Assembly: GCF_900101915.1 (NCBI RefSeq)
Contig: NZ_FNAL01000013.1
Span: 1 to 64,000, forward strand
Reading direction: 5' to 3'
DNA from: Psychrobacter pacificensis
GTDB taxonomy: Bacteria; Pseudomonadota; Gammaproteobacteria; Pseudomonadales; Moraxellaceae
DNA: 64,000 nucleotides
Within the stretch, counting starts at the first letter, position 1. Each line of letters begins with the position of its first letter. The translations under genes were made by a program, and so were the position numbers. The notes under the pieces were generated by a model. It had not been told where the DNA came from, did not search any database, and was given only the letters and a program-made list of their open reading frames with translations. Shown here in pieces: positions 27,639 through 38,271 of the stretch.

Positions 27639-29057
27639 ATGACTGCTAGTACGCCCATACATATCCAACCTGCACCTATCGATATCCCGAGCAAACCACA
27701 ACGTATCAAGCTCACGCAAGATATCGATTTTTTTGCATTATTCAAACGTATCGAGAGCGCTTTTGACACCTGTTATTTGCTCGAATCATTGGGCGAAGAC
27801 AGTCACATCTCACGCCACCATGCCATCGGCTTTGATCCTGTGACCACCATCGCTGCTATTGACCGTAATACGCTCGCTATCACGGACAATAAAACGGCTG
27901 AAACGACTCGTTATCAAACTGACAATCCTTATCAATTGCTCCGCGCCATCACGCCGCAGCACGTCATTGCCCGTGATCAAAGTGGCGGTCTCGTTGGTTA
28001 TTTGGGCTATGACTGCGTCAATTTTTTTGAGCCAAGCCTGACAGCCAAAGCCAGTGACGACTTTGAGCCATTTAAATTTGGCGTCTATTTAGATGGATTG
28101 ACGCTCGATAAAATGACGGGTGAGATTTTCTACTTTTATTATCCAACCGCTCAGCAGAATAATCGTATCGAGCAAATCAAAGCCCTACTTGATGAGCCAG
28201 TTCCCAGCTACGAAGCGCCCACCGTTGAATTTTTGGGCGATGGTATGAGTCAAGAGGAGCATGCCAAGGTAGTGATGCAGGTCAAAGAAGACATCATCTC
28301 TGGTCGTATCTTTCAGTGTGAGGTTGGGTTTAAGTCCAAATATCGTATTGCTGGCGACAAAATGCCCATCTACGAAAAATTGCGTACCGTGAACCCCTCG
28401 CCGCACATGTATTTTATGAAATTTGCTCAGCAGTGCATTATTGGTGCTTCCCCTGAGCTACTGTTTCGCTTGCGTCAAGGCGAGATGGAAACTTACCCAC
28501 TCGCAGGTACTGCCAAGCGTGGCGTCGATGTAGCAGAAGATCGCAAACTTGCTCGCGCCCTACTCAACGATGACAAAGAAATTGCCGAGCACAATATGCT
28601 GGTTGATTTGCATCGTAATGATATTGGCCGAGTGGCGCGATTTGGCACGGTAAAAGTGCGTAGTTTGATGGACATCAAGCGCTTCTCGCACGTACAGCAT
28701 ATTTCCTCTGAGATCGTCGGCATCCTGCACCCTGACGAAGATATGTTCAGTGCCCTTGCCAGCAACTTCCCCGCTGGTACGTTATCAGGCGCTCCTAAGG
28801 TAGAGGCTATTAAGGTGATTAACGAGCTTGAACCAGATGGTCGCGGCGCGTATGGCGGCGCGCTGGGTTCATTTAACTTCAATGGTGATTGCATCTTTGC
28901 CATTCCAATTCGTAGCCTGTTTATCAGCGGCGAGTCAGCCTACGCGCAAACGTGCGGCGGCAATGTCTATGACTCAAACCCAGCGGATGAGTATCTAGAG
29001 ATTCAGCGTAAGCTGTCGGCGATGAAAGTCGTATTAGACAGCTTTATGCAACCATAG
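27639..29057 (+). CDS. trpE: Anthranilate synthase component I
   Basis: Converts chorismate plus ammonia to anthranilate, the first committed step of tryptophan synthesis. ATG at 27639 (472 aa) is preferred over a TTG at 27627. The N-terminal CYLLESLGED holds the LLES tryptophan feedback motif, which argues for TrpE rather than PabB. The chorismate-binding C-terminus shows TYPLAGTAKRG, EHNMLVDLHRNDIGRV, FPAGTLSGAPKVEA and QTCGGNVYDSNP, with the usual catalytic residues. It is shorter than E. coli TrpE (520). The glutaminase trpG follows 33 bases later. Confidence 0.9.
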   Translation: MTASTPIHIQPAPIDIPSKPQRIKLTQDIDFFALFKRIESAFDTCYLLESLGEDSHISRHHAIGFDPVTTIAAIDRNTLAITDNKTAETTRYQTDNPYQLLRAITPQHVIARDQSGGLVGYLGYDCVNFFEPSLTAKASDDFEPFKFGVYLDGLTLDKMTGEIFYFYYPTAQQNNRIEQIKALLDEPVPSYEAPTVEFLGDGMSQEEHAKVVMQVKEDIISGRIFQCEVGFKSKYRIAGDKMPIYEKLRTVNPSPHMYFMKFAQQCIIGASPELLFRLRQGEMETYPLAGTAKRGVDVAEDRKLARALLNDDKEIAEHNMLVDLHRNDIGRVARFGTVKVRSLMDIKRFSHVQHISSEIVGILHPDEDMFSALASNFPAGTLSGAPKVEAIKVINELEPDGRGAYGGALGSFNFNGDCIFAIPIRSLFISGESAYAQTCGGNVYDSNPADEYLEIQRKLSAMKVVLDSFMQP

Positions 29058-29090
29058 TTACCCCTATTTTTATCAAAGAGTTTATGACCC

Positions 29091-29738
29091 ATGAATGTTT
29101 TAATTATCGATAACTACGACTCGTTTACCTTCAATCTGTACCAATATGTCGGCGAGATTTTGCAAACCTTGAGCGATGATAAAGAAACCAGCGTCACCGT
29201 GAAGCGCAATAATGAGATTACCCTCGCAGAGGTAGAAGCAATGAATCTGGATAGAATCATCATTTCACCTGGCCCTGGCTCCCCTGATGATCCTGCCTAT
29301 TTTGGTATATGTAGCGAGGTCATCGAGAAACTGGGCAAAACTGTGCCACTACTGGGCGTGTGCCTCGGTATGCAAGGTATCGCGCATGTGTTCGGCGGCG
29401 ATGTGATACGCGCTAGTGTGCCGATGCATGGCAAGGTCTCATCGATTCGCCATGATGGTAAGGGTATCTATCAGGGCTTGCCGCAAGCGCTTGAAATCAT
29501 GCGCTATCACTCACTGGTGGTCAAAGCCGACACTCTACCCGACTGCTTGCAGATTACCTCAGTCGTCGCCAATGACGAGCGAGCGACATTAAGCTTTGAT
29601 GAATCTGCGCTGACGGGCGATGAAATTATGGGACTAAAGCACAAAGACTATCCAATTCAAGGCGTGCAATTTCACCCAGAATCGTTTGCCACTGAAGGCG
29701 CTAAGCGTTTGCTGAGTAATTTTTTACTGCAGGTGTAA
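29091..29738 (+). CDS. trpG: Anthranilate synthase component II, glutamine amidotransferase
   Basis: Class I glutaminase feeding ammonia to TrpE. The 215-residue protein starts MNVLIIDNYDSFTFNLYQY. The oxyanion motif ISPGPGSPDD is at about residues 59-68, the nucleophile Cys in LLGVCLGMQ at about 91, and the His-Glu pair in GVQFHPESF near 185-190. MRYHSLVV is also typical. It is a stand-alone subunit (not fused to trpD); the other trp genes are not in this window. Some relatives also serve PabB in folate synthesis. Confidence 0.94.
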   Translation: MNVLIIDNYDSFTFNLYQYVGEILQTLSDDKETSVTVKRNNEITLAEVEAMNLDRIIISPGPGSPDDPAYFGICSEVIEKLGKTVPLLGVCLGMQGIAHVFGGDVIRASVPMHGKVSSIRHDGKGIYQGLPQALEIMRYHSLVVKADTLPDCLQITSVVANDERATLSFDESALTGDEIMGLKHKDYPIQGVQFHPESFATEGAKRLLSNFLLQV

Positions 29739-29845
29739 ATGCTACTATCCAGCCACGTCTTCCATTTTAAATAATAGTCGATTGAATTTAGACCACGCCC
29801 TAGTAGCAGTTTATAATCTTTTAATGATAGACTAAAAGAACAAAC

Positions 29846-29880
29846 AAAAGACAGCCCTTGAACCGGTTGTCTTTTCTTAT
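29846..29880 (+). terminator. Terminator of the trpR-trpE-trpG unit
   Basis: An eleven-base stem AAAAGACAGCC / GGTTGTCTTTT (one G-T pair) with an eight-base loop and a trailing T-rich stretch, 107 bases past the trpG stop. Confidence 0.78.
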
Positions 29881-29960
29881 TGCAATATGGCTTGGTGCCT
29901 TTACATCACAGGCACTCTGGCAATAGCCCAATGTCATTTAGATCGTAAGAAGAACTCAGT

Positions 29961-30914
29961 ATGGCAAATCTTGAAAGCACAGCGGCGATACACTCGCATC
30001 AGTCATGGATAGGCATTGTCCAAATCATCACCGCGGCAACCTGCTGGGGGACGCTTGGAATATTCTCAACCTACCTCAATCAAATGGGCTTTAGTGGTTG
30101 GCAAGTCACGATATTACGCATTGTGACGGCAGCAGTGATTATCTTAGCCATGCTACCGACCCTATGGCCACAGCTGATCAAACTACGACCCAAGCAGTGG
30201 TTTGGGTTGGCACTTCAGTCCTTGATTGGTGTGCTGGGGATGTCCGTCTGCTATTTTTTTGCTGTCAGTTATGTTGGTGCGGGCCCTGCGGTAGCCCTGC
30301 TGTATACCGCGCCTGTGTTTAGCCTGCTATTCTCAAAGTTTTTGCTCAGTGAGTCCATTACGCGAAAATCTATCGCGCTGGCATTCATGGCGGTTTTTGG
30401 GGTTGGGTTGACGATGCTGGGTGAGCAAGCAGAGGTCAATTGGGGTGTTTTGCTCGGGTTGGCAGCAGGGATGTGCTACTCCTTATACGGCGTGCTCGGC
30501 AAGCGCGCGATGCATGACGCGCATCCAGCTCCTTTGGTGTTTTTTACCTCTGTGATCATCAGCGCGTGCGGGCTGCTACTACTACCCGAAACGTATCACA
30601 CCTATGAGCAGCTAATGTCGTTACCACTACTGACTTGGGGCTATGTGTTAGGGCTGTCGCTCTTGGGTACAGTCGTGCCCTTTGGCCTGTATATGAAAGC
30701 ATTAGAGAAGCTGCCTGCCTCGCGTGCTTCTGTTTTTACCATTTTTGAGCCGTTGACGGCGATTGCGCTGGCAATGATACTGCTACATCAAGCTCTGTCT
30801 TGGATTCAATATCTGGGCGTAACGCTGATTTTGCTGGCGGCGTTGTTAAATGCAGTGGTTAATGGCACAACCACGCGCGTCCCTCGCTGGCTTAAAAGAC
30901 GGCAAACGGTCTAG
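29961..30914 (+). CDS. EamA/DMT-superfamily transporter
   Basis: Inner-membrane carrier of 317 aa with ten predicted helices in two EamA repeats. The first repeat begins ITAATCWGTLGIFSTYL and contains SYVGAGPAVALLYTAPVFSLLFSKFLLSE; the second begins WGVLLGLAAGMCYSLYGVLGKRAM and contains LEKLPASRASVFTIFEPLTAIALAMILL. Relatives export amino acids or other metabolites. It stands alone between trpG and the amino acid importer; substrate unknown. Confidence 0.88.
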   Translation: MANLESTAAIHSHQSWIGIVQIITAATCWGTLGIFSTYLNQMGFSGWQVTILRIVTAAVIILAMLPTLWPQLIKLRPKQWFGLALQSLIGVLGMSVCYFFAVSYVGAGPAVALLYTAPVFSLLFSKFLLSESITRKSIALAFMAVFGVGLTMLGEQAEVNWGVLLGLAAGMCYSLYGVLGKRAMHDAHPAPLVFFTSVIISACGLLLLPETYHTYEQLMSLPLLTWGYVLGLSLLGTVVPFGLYMKALEKLPASRASVFTIFEPLTAIALAMILLHQALSWIQYLGVTLILLAALLNAVVNGTTTRVPRWLKRRQTV

Positions 30915-30919
30915 CCTTG

Positions 30920-30956
30920 TTATTTGGTTGTCTGGCAGGGTGCGATAACCAAATTT
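30920..30956 (+). terminator. Possible terminator hairpin after the EamA gene
   Basis: A perfect eight-base stem (ATTTGGTT / AACCAAAT at 30922-30929 and 30947-30954) with a seventeen-base loop, directly after the EamA stop. It lacks a good T run. Confidence 0.3.
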
Positions 30957-31074
30957 GGATTAAAAAACGACGCAATAGATAAACTTTATTAAAAGGTATT
31001 TTTCTCGCTTGCTGTATCTCCGCTGACAGAGACTACGTAAAATTTATCCCAAACCGTCAAACTCAAATTATAGA

Positions 31075-31101
31075 CACAAAAAAAGCCCTCAATGGGCTTC
31101 T
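31075..31101 (-). terminator. Terminator of the amino acid ABC operon
   Basis: On the minus strand AAGCCC / GGGCTT followed by seven T residues, 37 bases beyond the ATPase stop at 31136. Confidence 0.75.
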
Positions 31102-31135
31102 TTCTAACTAAACATATTGCAACGATATAAATCGC

Positions 31136-31879
31136 TTACTGCTCGATACGCTGCAAAAATGCCTGCGTACGCGGATGCGTTGAGTCTTCAAATAACTGCT
31201 TAGCGCTGCCCTCTTCGACGACAACGCCGTCTTCGATCAAGACCACGTGGTCGGCAACGTCACGGGCAAAATTGATTTCGTGAGTGACCACGACCATCGT
31301 CCAGCCTTCTGACGCCAACTGCTTCATCGTCTCAAGCACATCTTGTACCAGCTCTGGATCAAGCGCGGACGTTGGCTCATCAAACAATAACAATGAAGGC
31401 TCAATCGCGAGCGCACGGGCGATGCCAATACGCTGCTGCTGACCACCAGATAGCTGGAACGGGTACAGCTCAGCTTTGTCCGCCAGTCCGACTTTTTCAA
31501 GCAATACCAGCGCGTCTTTACGCATCTCAGCCTTGTTTTTACCTTGTACCACTGTCGGGCCGAGCATGAGATTTTCGATCGCAGTCTTGTGCGGAAACAA
31601 ATTATAAGACTGAAACACCATACCTGATTTGCGCTGCAAAGCGAGCAGCGTTTTTTTGCTTGGCTTAGTCGCAAAGTCAACTTTTAAGCTGTCATCATCA
31701 AATGCAATGACACCTTTATCAGGAATCTCCAGCGCATTGAGACAGCGCAAAAACGTGGTTTTACCCGATCCTGAAGGTCCTAATATGACGACCACCTTAC
31801 CTTTATTGATGGTCAAGTCGATGCCTTTTAGCACCTGATTGCCACCAAAGGCTTTATGAATATTAGTGACTTTGATCAT
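31136..31879 (-). CDS. Polar amino acid ABC transporter, ATP-binding protein (GlnQ/HisP-like)
   Basis: Cytoplasmic ATPase of 247 aa. Walker A GPSGSGKTTFLRCLN at about residues 34-48, Q-loop MVFQSYNLFPH, signature LSGGQQQRIGIARALA, Walker B LLLFDEPTSALDPEL and switch VVTHEINFARDVADHV all match the amino acid (PAAT) subfamily. It is third in a binding protein - permease - ATPase operon read on the minus strand. Its position next to the hut genes makes histidine a reasonable candidate, but glutamine or cystine-type systems have the same layout. Confidence 0.94.
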   Translation of the reverse strand: MIKVTNIHKAFGGNQVLKGIDLTINKGKVVVILGPSGSGKTTFLRCLNALEIPDKGVIAFDDDSLKVDFATKPSKKTLLALQRKSGMVFQSYNLFPHKTAIENLMLGPTVVQGKNKAEMRKDALVLLEKVGLADKAELYPFQLSGGQQQRIGIARALAIEPSLLLFDEPTSALDPELVQDVLETMKQLASEGWTMVVVTHEINFARDVADHVVLIEDGVVVEEGSAKQLFEDSTHPRTQAFLQRIEQ

Positions 31880-31955
31880 AAAAATTCCTGTTGTGCTGGT
31901 CTATATGTACGATGGTCGGTTGCTAAGCGCTCTTGTCAAGCAGCTCAGCTATGAC

Positions 31956-32693
31956 TTACTTTGCCACGTAACGGTCTAATCGAGTCTCAAGCTTGCCTTG
32001 GATAAAGGTCAAGAACAGACAGATACCCCAATAAATAATCGCCGCTTCGGTATACACCAGCATAAATTCATAGTTACGTGCTGTGATGATCTGCGCTTGT
32101 TTAAACAGCTCAGTGACCAATACCAGTGATGCAAGTGAAGTGTCTTTTACTAGACTGATAAAGGTATTAGACAATGGCGGCACTGACACGCGCAGCGCTT
32201 GCGGTAAAATCACATGACGAAATGTCTGTAGATACGTCAAGCCGACCGTTGAACCCGCTTCCCATTGCCCTTTTGGAATCGACAAAATCGAGGCACGCAC
32301 CGTCTCTGATGCATACGCACCAATATTGAGCGAGAATGCAATGATCGCTGAAGGAAACGGATCGAGCTTGACGCCTACACTTGGTAAACCGTAGAAAATA
32401 ATAAACAGCTGAACCAGCATCGGTGTACCACGAATCGCGGATACATAGATACGAGCCAATCGATAAATAATCTCATGGAACCAACCAGTACGCGGTACGA
32501 TTCGAATCAATGCGACGGTCAGGGCAATGGCCATACCGATAGAAAACGATATCAGCGCCAGCGGTATCGAATAATAGATACCGCCTTTGAGCATTGGCCA
32601 AAACGACGAGATGACGATCTGCGCCCGATCAGGACTTATAAATGGCAATAATGCCAATAGTTCTGCAAGCACAGACGTGATAGAAGCCAACAT
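31956..32693 (-). CDS. Polar amino acid ABC transporter, permease
   Basis: Inner-membrane permease of 245 aa (HisMQ family). The core has about five helices; [32 protein letters not shown] at about residues 140-175 is the EAA loop that docks on the ATPase. The start ATG at 32693 shares one base with the stop of the binding-protein gene, indicating tight coupling. A single permease gene suggests a homodimeric channel. Confidence 0.93.
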   Translation of the reverse strand: MLASITSVLAELLALLPFISPDRAQIVISSFWPMLKGGIYYSIPLALISFSIGMAIALTVALIRIVPRTGWFHEIIYRLARIYVSAIRGTPMLVQLFIIFYGLPSVGVKLDPFPSAIIAFSLNIGAYASETVRASILSIPKGQWEAGSTVGLTYLQTFRHVILPQALRVSVPPLSNTFISLVKDTSLASLVLVTELFKQAQIITARNYEFMLVYTEAAIIYWGICLFLTFIQGKLETRLDRYVAK

Positions 32694-33529
32694 TACTTCT
32701 GCTGACTTACATCAGCACCAAAGAACTCTTCGCTAAGCTTGGTGAGTGTACCATCAGCGGCGAGTGCGGCCATTGCTTCATCCAATTTTGCCACCACTTC
32801 ATCGTTGCCTTTGATAAGCACGAGACCTGAGCCTGTTTGTTCACTTGGTGGGGCTGTCAGTTTGATCTCAAGATCAGAATCTGGGAATTTTTTGAGATAA
32901 TCAAGCACGGCTAGATTGTCATTCATTGTAAAGTCAGCGCGGTCTTGCTTCACCAATTGAATCGCTTGTGCCATACCATCGACAGGGACGATTTCTGCGC
33001 CGTATTTTTCTGCCAGCTCGCCGTAGTTACTGCTGAGTGATTGAGCCGTACGTAAGCCTTTTAGGCCATCCCAAGAGCTATAACGGTTGTCATCAGTCGG
33101 TGCCAATGCAACCGCGCCTGACCAGCTATAAGCCATAGATTTGTCATATTTAGCTTGACGCTCAGGCGTCGTTAAGCTGACTTGGTTGGCCACCATATCA
33201 AAGCGTTTTGAATCCAAACCTGCTAGCATCGCATCCCACTGAGTCTCTTTAAACTCAACGTCTACGCCTAGCTTGTCAGCGACCGCACGCGTCACTTCGA
33301 CGTCATAGCCTGTCAGCTTGCCACTCTCATCATGATAGGTAAATGGAGGATATGTACCCTCTGTACCGACGTTAATGGTGCCGCCGTTATTGATACGTTG
33401 CAGCAAATCAGAACCGCCAGTCGAGGTGGTGTCAGTGGCAGTAGTGTCAGCTTCATTAGTATTAGACTGACCACAAGCGGCAAGTAACACAGTACTAGCA
33501 GCAAGGGCTAAAAGAGTACGACGTTTCAT
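32693..33529 (-). CDS. Polar amino acid ABC transporter, substrate-binding lipoprotein
   Basis: A periplasmic binding protein of 278 aa, lipid-anchored by the lipobox LAAC at about residues 16-19, followed by a Thr/Asp-rich linker. The bacterial SBP-3 fold is clear: [38 protein letters not shown] and [27 protein letters not shown]. The pattern with NQVS and YSWSGAVAL resembles binding proteins for cystine and related amino acids more than HisJ, so the ligand is left open. It is first in its operon; the promoter should lie in 33530-33871. Confidence 0.92.
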   Translation of the reverse strand: MKRRTLLALAASTVLLAACGQSNTNEADTTATDTTSTGGSDLLQRINNGGTINVGTEGTYPPFTYHDESGKLTGYDVEVTRAVADKLGVDVEFKETQWDAMLAGLDSKRFDMVANQVSLTTPERQAKYDKSMAYSWSGAVALAPTDDNRYSSWDGLKGLRTAQSLSSNYGELAEKYGAEIVPVDGMAQAIQLVKQDRADFTMNDNLAVLDYLKKFPDSDLEIKLTAPPSEQTGSGLVLIKGNDEVVAKLDEAMAALAADGTLTKLSEEFFGADVSQQK

Positions 33530-33871
33530 AAGACGTCCTTATAAAAGTAGATGAATGAGATAAAAGGGTTTACATGAAAACAGTTAGCGCCAATAAATAG
33601 GGAAAAGCCGATACAAAAGGGCAATATAATAATCGCCCTGCAACATTCGGCTTTGGTTGCTCGATTTGAGGTTAGTCAGCATATTTTTCAATGCTGCGAC
33701 CCTGTTATTTTCGAATTTTTATAGCGTATGATCATTCAATAGGCAGCCGATCAGACGTTCATAGTTGCTACTGGATCAATCGCTGCTCATAAATATAATA
33801 TCTTACTTTAGATAAAAAAGCGTACAAACTCCGTGAGCGTGCGTCAGGTAATGACCGCCATTAGCGCAAAA
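33530..33871. other. Gap between hutC and the amino acid ABC operon with a nested hairpin
   Basis: A 342-base gap. At 33604-33654 an outer stem (AAAGCCGA / TCGGCTTT) encloses an inner stem (AGGGC / GCCCT). On the minus strand the outer stem is followed by TTTTCCC, so it may end the hutC transcript about 220 bases after its stop, or be a leader structure of the ABC operon. No TTGTATATACAA-type HutC site was found here. Confidence 0.45.
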
Positions 33872-34615
33872 CTACAACTCACCTGAGAATTGATAGCGAT
33901 CACCAGCATGCCACATCTTGACAAAGGTGACGACTTGACCGGCTGAATAAGTCTGGCGACGCAATACCAATGTCGGCGACTGCGGCGCAATCTGCAACGC
34001 ATCTGCCACCTCGTTTGGTGCTGCAAGCGCACGTATGGTGTAGCTGCCACTCTCTAGCGGTATTTTGGCAACCAAATAATCACTGGTATTGACCACGGTA
34101 AAATCCTGATCAATAAAATGTGGCACTTTTTTGGCATCAACCCAGCGCTCTTCGAATTGTATGGGCTGACCATCTGCAACGTGAATGATTTTCACCTCAT
34201 ATAAAATCGGTGCATCACTAGCGTCTGTATGAGTCACGGTAGCCATTTCATCAATACCAAACTTACGGCGCAACTCATCATCGAGCATAGCAGCAGTCAC
34301 CGCGCGCTTACTCACCACTTTTGCTTCATAATCGCGATTGGCAGATTTGAGATCCTCTGCGATATTACGCACTTCTACAAAGGTATGGTTGAATTGCTGC
34401 TGCGCGACAAAGGTTCCTGAGCCTTGACGCCGCTCCAATACACGCTCTTCGCTTAGCTCTTTGAGCGCGCGATTCACCGTCATCCGTGAGACACCAAACT
34501 CTGTCGCCAGTGCCATTTCTGTAGAGATCGCACTGCCCGCTTGCCATTTGCCAGAGTGAATATTGTCTAATATCGCATTTTTAATCCGCTGATACGCCGG
34601 AATCGTTTTTGTCAT
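33872..34615 (-). CDS. hutC: Histidine utilisation repressor (GntR family, HutC subfamily)
   Basis: DNA-binding repressor of 247 aa induced by urocanate. The N-terminal GntR winged helix runs from PAYQRIKNAILDNIHSGKW to FGVSRMTVNRALKELSEERVLERRQGSGTFVA (about residues 6-70); the UTRA ligand domain occupies about 90-240 with PILYEVKIIHVADGQPIQFEERWV and YLVAKIPL. It is divergent to hutUHGI, with a palindromic operator at 34776-34787 between them, the standard arrangement. Confidence 0.95.
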   Translation of the reverse strand: MTKTIPAYQRIKNAILDNIHSGKWQAGSAISTEMALATEFGVSRMTVNRALKELSEERVLERRQGSGTFVAQQQFNHTFVEVRNIAEDLKSANRDYEAKVVSKRAVTAAMLDDELRRKFGIDEMATVTHTDASDAPILYEVKIIHVADGQPIQFEERWVDAKKVPHFIDQDFTVVNTSDYLVAKIPLESGSYTIRALAAPNEVADALQIAPQSPTLVLRRQTYSAGQVVTFVKMWHAGDRYQFSGEL

Positions 34616-34775
34616 ATTCGTTTTAAACCGTCAGTTCCGCTAATAAGAGTAGCGCCATAATATCACGACAATCATGCGAACTTTTATTCATATCACTCTA
34701 TCAGTTATGCTCTTTTTTTTCATTAATTCTAATTCTTATCAAAAATCCTTGCATGAAAAAAGTATCTTTGATAAT

Positions 34776-34787
34776 TTGTATATACAA
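34776..34787. promoter_or_regulatory. HutC operator, perfect palindrome
   Basis: TTGTATATACAA is a perfect twelve-base palindrome matching the known core of HutC sites in pseudomonads and enteric bacteria. It lies in the 293-base gap between hutC and hutU, about 120 bases upstream of hutU. Confidence 0.8.
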
Positions 34788-34908
34788 CTTATAGCAAGTC
34801 TAAAAATCTTGATCTAGCTACTCTATATTTCGATGCCTTTATAGACTGCCTATAAAACATTTACTCTGATTATTTTATCGCCCTATGAGCTACCACAAGG
34901 ATATGACC

Positions 34909-36621
34909 ATGACTACTGAAAACGGAACCAACAATAAACTTACCCGCCGTGATGAGTCTCGCGATATCGCTGCGCCTACAGGCAGCACACTACATTGTAA
35001 AAGCTGGCTGACCGAAGCGCCGTATCGCATGCTGCAAAACAACCTACATCCTGATGTAGCAGAAAACCCAAAAAGTCTTGTGGTATACGGTGGTATCGGA
35101 CGCGCCGCGCGTAACTGGGAGAGCTATGATCAAATCCTAGAGTCATTAAAAAAATTAGAAGATGACGAAACCTTACTCGTACAATCAGGCAAGCCTGTGG
35201 GCGTGTTTCAAACTCATGAGAACGCACCGCGCGTATTGATTGCCAACTCAAACCTAGTACCACGCTGGGCAACGTGGGAGCACTTCAATGAGCTCGATCG
35301 CAAAGACTTATTTATGTACGGACAGATGACCGCAGGTAGCTGGATTTATATCGGTACGCAAGGCATCGTGCAAGGCACATACGAGACTTTTGTTGAAGCG
35401 GGTCGTCAGCATTATAATGGCAGCTGGGAAGGTCGCTGGATTTTGACCGCAGGTCTTGGCGGTATGGGCGGCGCGCAGCCACTGGCCGCAACCTTTGCAG
35501 GCGCAACCTCATTGAACATCGAATGCCAGCAATCAAGCATCGATTTCCGTTTGCGCACGGGTTATGTCGATAAGCAAGCGCGCGATCTTGACCATGCTTA
35601 TGAATTGATTGAGCAGCATACCAAAGCAGGCGAGGCGATCTCTATCGCGCTACTTAGTAACGCTGCAGATATCTTGCCTGAAATCGTTAAGCGCGCTCGT
35701 GAAGGAGACATCAAACCTGATTTGGTGACCGATCAAACCTCAGCGCACGACCTGATCAATGGCTATCTACCAAGCGGCTGGACTGTTGAAGAATGGAAGT
35801 CCGCTCAAGAAGATCCAGAGCAATATGCAGCTCTCACCAAAGCCGCTGCTGAGTCTTGTGCCGTACATGTCCAAGCGATTTTAGACTTGCAAGCGATGGA
35901 TATTCCAGCGACCGATTACGGTAATAATATCCGTCAGGTGGCGTTCGATGAAGGGGTTGAGGATGCCTTTAATTTCCCCGGTTTTGTCCCTGCTTATATT
36001 CGTCCGCTGTTTTGCCAAGGCAAAGGTCCGTTCCGTTGGGTGGCGCTCTCAGGTGATCCAGAAGACATCTATAAGACCGATCAAAAAATCAAAGAGCTGT
36101 TCCCTGAAAACAAGCATATCCATCGCTGGCTCGATATGGCAAAAGAGCGTATTCAGTTCCAAGGCTTGCCTGCACGTATCTGCTGGTTGGGTCTGGGCGA
36201 GCGTGACAAAGCAGGTTTGGCATTTAATGAAATGGTCAAAAACGGTGAGCTAAAAGGCCCAATCGTGATTGGTCGTGACCACCTCGACACGGGCTCGGTC
36301 GCCAGCCCCAACCGCGAGACCGAAAGCATGAAAGACGGCTCAGATGCGGTATCTGATTGGGCACTGTTGAACGGTATGCTAAACGTGGCAGGCGGCGCAA
36401 CGTGGGTATCACTACATCATGGCGGCGGTGTCGGCATGGGCTACTCGCAGCATTCAGGCATGGTCATCGTGGCGGACGGTACAGATGCCGCAGCCAAACG
36501 CTTGTCACGCGTATTGGTCAATGACTGCGGCTCAGGCGTTATGCGTCATGCCGATGCAGGTTATGAGTTGGCGATTAAGACAGCGAAAGATTATGGTTTA
36601 AATCTGCCAATGATCAAATAG
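34909..36621 (+). CDS. hutU: Urocanate hydratase
   Basis: Second enzyme of histidine breakdown: urocanate plus water to imidazolonepropionate, with NAD+ as electrophile. I chose ATG 34909 because AAGG ends eight bases upstream; ATGs at 34885 and 34903 are also in frame. The protein is 570 aa, near the usual 556. The NAD-binding loop [18 protein letters not shown] is near residue 183-200; the active-site cysteine lies in [12 protein letters not shown] at about 425; [17 protein letters not shown] and [15 protein letters not shown] are also family motifs. It is first gene of hutUHGI. Confidence 0.97.
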   Translation: MTTENGTNNKLTRRDESRDIAAPTGSTLHCKSWLTEAPYRMLQNNLHPDVAENPKSLVVYGGIGRAARNWESYDQILESLKKLEDDETLLVQSGKPVGVFQTHENAPRVLIANSNLVPRWATWEHFNELDRKDLFMYGQMTAGSWIYIGTQGIVQGTYETFVEAGRQHYNGSWEGRWILTAGLGGMGGAQPLAATFAGATSLNIECQQSSIDFRLRTGYVDKQARDLDHAYELIEQHTKAGEAISIALLSNAADILPEIVKRAREGDIKPDLVTDQTSAHDLINGYLPSGWTVEEWKSAQEDPEQYAALTKAAAESCAVHVQAILDLQAMDIPATDYGNNIRQVAFDEGVEDAFNFPGFVPAYIRPLFCQGKGPFRWVALSGDPEDIYKTDQKIKELFPENKHIHRWLDMAKERIQFQGLPARICWLGLGERDKAGLAFNEMVKNGELKGPIVIGRDHLDTGSVASPNRETESMKDGSDAVSDWALLNGMLNVAGGATWVSLHHGGGVGMGYSQHSGMVIVADGTDAAAKRLSRVLVNDCGSGVMRHADAGYELAIKTAKDYGLNLPMIK

Positions 36622-36684
36622 TTTGAACTACCTTAATATTATAAAAACAAACACTTATATGACTATGCAACTAGGATTACCCTT

Positions 36685-38247
36685 ATGAGCAACATCAAAC
36701 AACTAACCCTACACCCACGCCAGCTTAGCTTTGAGATGCTACGCGACATCTACGATCAGCCCGTGGTATTGAGCTTGCCTGAGAGTGCGTATGAGGCGAT
36801 TGACGCCTCGCATAACAATGTCAAAACCATTATTGAGCGTGATAAGAGCGCCTACGGCATTAATACCGGCTTTGGTCTGCTTGCCAAAACCCGCATCAGT
36901 GATGACCAGCTTGAACTGCTACAGCGTAACCTAATCATTTCTCACTCGGTAGGTACGGGTGACGCGCTACCAGAGGGCGTGGTGCGCCTGATTATGGTGA
37001 TGAAAGTTGCTAGCCTAGCACAAGGTGTGTCTGGCGTACGTCGCGAGGTGGTAGATAGTTTACTTGGTTTAATCAACAATCAAATCACCCCAAATATCCC
37101 AGCCAAAGGCTCAGTTGGTGCCTCTGGTGACTTAGCGCCACTATCACATATGACACTTGCGATGATGGGCGAAGGTGATGTGTTTGTCGCTGGTAAAAAA
37201 GTGCCAGCTGCTGATGCCCTAGCAAAGCATGGACTTGAGCCTATTACTCTTGCAGCCAAAGAAGGCCTTGCGCTTATCAACGGTACGCAAGTCTCAACTG
37301 CGCTGGCATTACGTGGTTATTTCTTAGCGCGTGATTTACTTGAGACTGCTACTATCGTCGGCTCACTGTCAATTGATGCCGCCAAAGGCTCAGATTCACC
37401 ATTTGATGCGCGTATTCACGAAGTACGCGGTCATCATGGTCAAATAGAGATCGCCAAAGCACACCGTCAATTGATCAAAGGCAGTGCTATCCGCGCCTCG
37501 CACGATGGTGAACAAGATGATCGCGTTCAAGACCCTTATTGCTTACGTTGCCAGCCACAGGTCATGGGTGCTTGTCTTGATATCATCAACCAAGCAGGGA
37601 AAACGCTGCTCATCGAATCTAATGCGGTAACAGACAATCCGCTTATCTTTAATAATGAAGATGGTCCGGTCGCCATATCAGGTGGTAACTTCCATGCTGA
37701 GCCAGTCGCTTTTGCCGCGGATATTTTAGCATTGGCAATCGCTGAGATTGGCTCGATGTCTGAGCGCCGTGTCGCTTTGCTGATCGATGCAACTTTGTCA
37801 GGTGGTCTGCCACCATTCCTAGTCGATAACGCTGGGGTCAACTCAGGCTTTATGATTGCGCATGTAACCGCAGCAGCACTGGCTTCAGAAAACAAATCTA
37901 TCGCCCATCCTGGTAGCGTCGATAGCATCCCGACTTCTGCCAACCAAGAAGACCATGTATCCATGGCTACCTATTGCGCACGCCGCCTATATGAGATGGC
38001 GCAAAACACTGCGACTATCATAGGTATTGAGCTATTGGCCGCTGGTCAAGGTATTGATTTTCATCGCGGACTTGAGACATCAGAGCCGTTGACTGTGGCA
38101 CATCAAAAACTACGTGAGAAAGTGACGTTCTATGATAAAGATCGCTACCTCGCCCCTGATATCGAAGCGGCCAAGCAGTTAGTACTAGACGGTACACTTG
38201 CTGAGCATTGGCAAGAACTACGTAGCGACTGGTACGAGTCTAAATAA
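36685..38247 (+). CDS. hutH: Histidine ammonia-lyase
   Basis: First enzyme of the pathway, removing ammonia from histidine to give urocanate. The autocatalytic MIO cofactor forms from Ala-Ser-Gly in [14 protein letters not shown] at about residues 146-148. YGINTGFG near residue 53, [15 protein letters not shown] and ITGFG-type glycines complete the family pattern. At 520 aa it has the expected length. It starts 63 bases after hutU, and hutG follows 27 bases after its stop. Confidence 0.97.
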   Translation: MSNIKQLTLHPRQLSFEMLRDIYDQPVVLSLPESAYEAIDASHNNVKTIIERDKSAYGINTGFGLLAKTRISDDQLELLQRNLIISHSVGTGDALPEGVVRLIMVMKVASLAQGVSGVRREVVDSLLGLINNQITPNIPAKGSVGASGDLAPLSHMTLAMMGEGDVFVAGKKVPAADALAKHGLEPITLAAKEGLALINGTQVSTALALRGYFLARDLLETATIVGSLSIDAAKGSDSPFDARIHEVRGHHGQIEIAKAHRQLIKGSAIRASHDGEQDDRVQDPYCLRCQPQVMGACLDIINQAGKTLLIESNAVTDNPLIFNNEDGPVAISGGNFHAEPVAFAADILALAIAEIGSMSERRVALLIDATLSGGLPPFLVDNAGVNSGFMIAHVTAAALASENKSIAHPGSVDSIPTSANQEDHVSMATYCARRLYEMAQNTATIIGIELLAAGQGIDFHRGLETSEPLTVAHQKLREKVTFYDKDRYLAPDIEAAKQLVLDGTLAEHWQELRSDWYESK

Positions 38248-38271
38248 GCATTGGCTGGTAAAAGGAGAGCC

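Noticed and set aside
27639-29738. pabB/pabA instead of trpE/trpG
   Set aside because: The LLES feedback motif and the preceding trpR favour anthranilate synthase, though TrpG may be shared with folate synthesis.
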